NCBI GenBank assembly: GCA_039819065.1
Contig: JBCBSS010000232.1
Location: 1 to 7,076 of the forward strand
Reading direction: 5' to 3'
DNA length: 7,076 bases
Origin: JBCBSS01 sp039819065
GTDB taxonomy: Bacteria; Bacteroidota; Bacteroidia; Cytophagales; Cyclobacteriaceae
Positions within the stretch are counted from its first letter, which is position 1, and every line of letters begins with the position of its first letter. The position numbers were made by a program, and so were the translations under genes. The notes under the pieces were generated by a model. It did no database searches. It was given only the letters and a program-made list of their open reading frames with translations, and had not been told where the DNA came from. Positions 6,239 through 7,076 of the stretch are shown here, piece by piece.

Positions 6239-6452
6239 CCAATTTGTAACGACATCTTGTCATTCCTTTGCGCCCTCAAGGTGATCTCATTTTTCTGGAA
6301 TTAACTTCCGTAAAGGTCAAGATTATTACATCACGGAAATAACAGTCAGCATAAATTACTACTTCTTTCGAGCATTATTTTTTTGTTAGCATTCCCTTGG
6401 TTGGTGTAATTTCCATTGAAAGTCAAGGCACTGTTTTTTATCTTTATTTTCG

Positions 6453-6474
6453 CTAAAAAGTAAACTATTTTTAG
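6453..6474. repeat. AT-rich inverted repeat just upstream of the type IX cargo gene
   Basis: CTAAAAA (6453-6459) and TTTTTAG (6468-6474) are perfect 7-bp arms around an eight-base spacer. The right arm ends 20 bases before the ATG at 6495, so the repeat would lie in the promoter or 5' leader. A near-match to the -7 consensus (TATTTTCG, 6445-6452) directly precedes it. This could be an operator, a leader hairpin, or chance in AT-rich sequence. Confidence 0.25.
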
Positions 6475-6494
6475 TATATTCAGTCTAATAGGTT

Positions 6495-7076
6495 ATGAGG
6501 TTTGGGTTACTTACGATACTACTTTTTTCCTTTGCTCTGGTTCAGGGGCAAAGTCTGAAGGTCACCAGTACCTCATCCAATAATCTAGGTAAGATCGGCG
6601 AGGAGATAATTGTACCGATCAAGATAGAAAACACTTCCAACAGACCCATCAATATCGTCATAGAAAGATTGGAGCAGACTATTGGTACAAGCCAGGTCAG
6701 TAAGTTTTGCTGGGGTGATGAATGTTTTGAAAGTGGCATCACCAAACTACCACTCTCAAAGAGGATCAATCCGGGCCAGAAGGATGAAAGCTTCAAGAGC
6801 ATTTTAGAAACCGGGCTAGTTGAGGGAATCAGTTCGGTAAAATACAAGATATATGACAAGCACAACCCCGGAGATTTTGTAATCTACGAGGTAAATTTCG
6901 AAGTAAACAACGATAGTGAACGTAGAATACTTTTCGAATCCAAAGACTTTTTGTTAAACGAGATTTATCCCAACCCTGTATCAGAACATGCGTATGTGAA
7001 CTATCAGGTCAAGGATGAAAAGATTAAAGCCAAAATAGTAATTCATAACATCCTTGGTAGCGTCATGGGAAGCTAT
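6495..7076 (+). CDS. type IX secretion cargo with C-terminal sorting domain, partial at right edge
   Basis: The frame opens at ATG 6495 and runs to the window edge without a stop (194 codons visible). Residues 1-18 are a Sec signal peptide (LLTILLFSFALVQG, mature start near Gln19). Residues about 20-140 form a single beta-sandwich-like module with VPIKIENTSNRPINIVIE, the disulfide-type motif FCWGDEC (71-77), LPLSKRINPGQ and ISSVKYKIYDKHNPGDFVIYEV. This arrangement recurs in small uncharacterised secreted proteins of Bacteroidota. From about residue 153 comes LLNEIYPNPVSEHAYVNYQV and then KIVIHNILGSVM, the typical start of a type A type IX sorting domain (YPNP, then the 'iyn.lG' strand). The protein should cross the inner membrane by Sec and the outer membrane by the type IX system. 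Up to about 30 residues are probably missing. The binding target is unknown. Confidence 0.85.
   Translation, partial: MRFGLLTILLFSFALVQGQSLKVTSTSSNNLGKIGEEIIVPIKIENTSNRPINIVIERLEQTIGTSQVSKFCWGDECFESGITKLPLSKRINPGQKDESFKSILETGLVEGISSVKYKIYDKHNPGDFVIYEVNFEVNNDSERRILFESKDFLLNEIYPNPVSEHAYVNYQVKDEKIKAKIVIHNILGSVMGSY

Noticed and set aside
6542..6865. Minus-strand open frame of 107 codons opposite the type IX cargo gene
   Set aside because: The plus strand here encodes a signal peptide and sorting domain in one uninterrupted frame; the antisense frame matches nothing.
1..7076. Search for a CRISPR array, insertion sequence, toxin-antitoxin pair, tRNA or novel defence system
   Set aside because: No spaced direct repeats, transposase, terminal repeats, tRNA-like folds or defence domains were seen; all long frames are accounted for by ordinary genes.

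Overview
The window looks like a chromosomal core segment of a member of the Bacteroidota, most likely a Cytophagales-type marine or environmental bacterium. The evidence is a C-terminal type IX secretion sorting domain at the right edge, an OstA-like protein of the long Bacteroidota type, several lipoprotein signal peptides, moderate to low GC, weak Shine-Dalgarno sequences, and upstream motifs matching the Bacteroidota -7 promoter element TAnnTTTG. The genus cannot be fixed from this sequence.

Layout from left to right. An LPP20-type lipoprotein gene (minus strand) runs off the left edge. After a 264-bp divergent intergenic region comes a small CHRD-like lipoprotein gene (plus strand), which ends at a strong hairpin/T-tract terminator. 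This terminator is shared, back to back, with the convergent malate dehydrogenase gene (minus strand). Upstream of mdh is a 168-bp AT-rich intergenic region with several inverted repeats. Next comes a minus-strand pair, tilS followed by a gene for a cyclic-nucleotide-binding-fold protein, overlapping by the four bases ATGA. A 53-bp divergent gap separates tilS from an OstA-like gene (plus strand). The last gene (plus strand) encodes a small exported protein whose type IX sorting domain is cut by the right edge.

How the genes relate. mdh serves central carbon metabolism and tilS serves decoding of AUA codons. The OstA-like protein belongs to the outer-membrane lipopolysaccharide transport family. 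Two lipoproteins and the type IX cargo are envelope or secreted proteins. Apart from the tilS/cNMP-fold pair, no functional module is evident. I found no RNA genes, mobile elements, CRISPR arrays, or defence or biosynthetic system. The points most worth a second look are the cNMP-fold protein with an altered phosphate-binding cassette coupled to tilS, an 8-bp perfect inverted repeat abutting the likely mdh promoter, a slippery A-tract followed by an AU-only hairpin inside tilS, and the His-rich CHRD-like lipoprotein.
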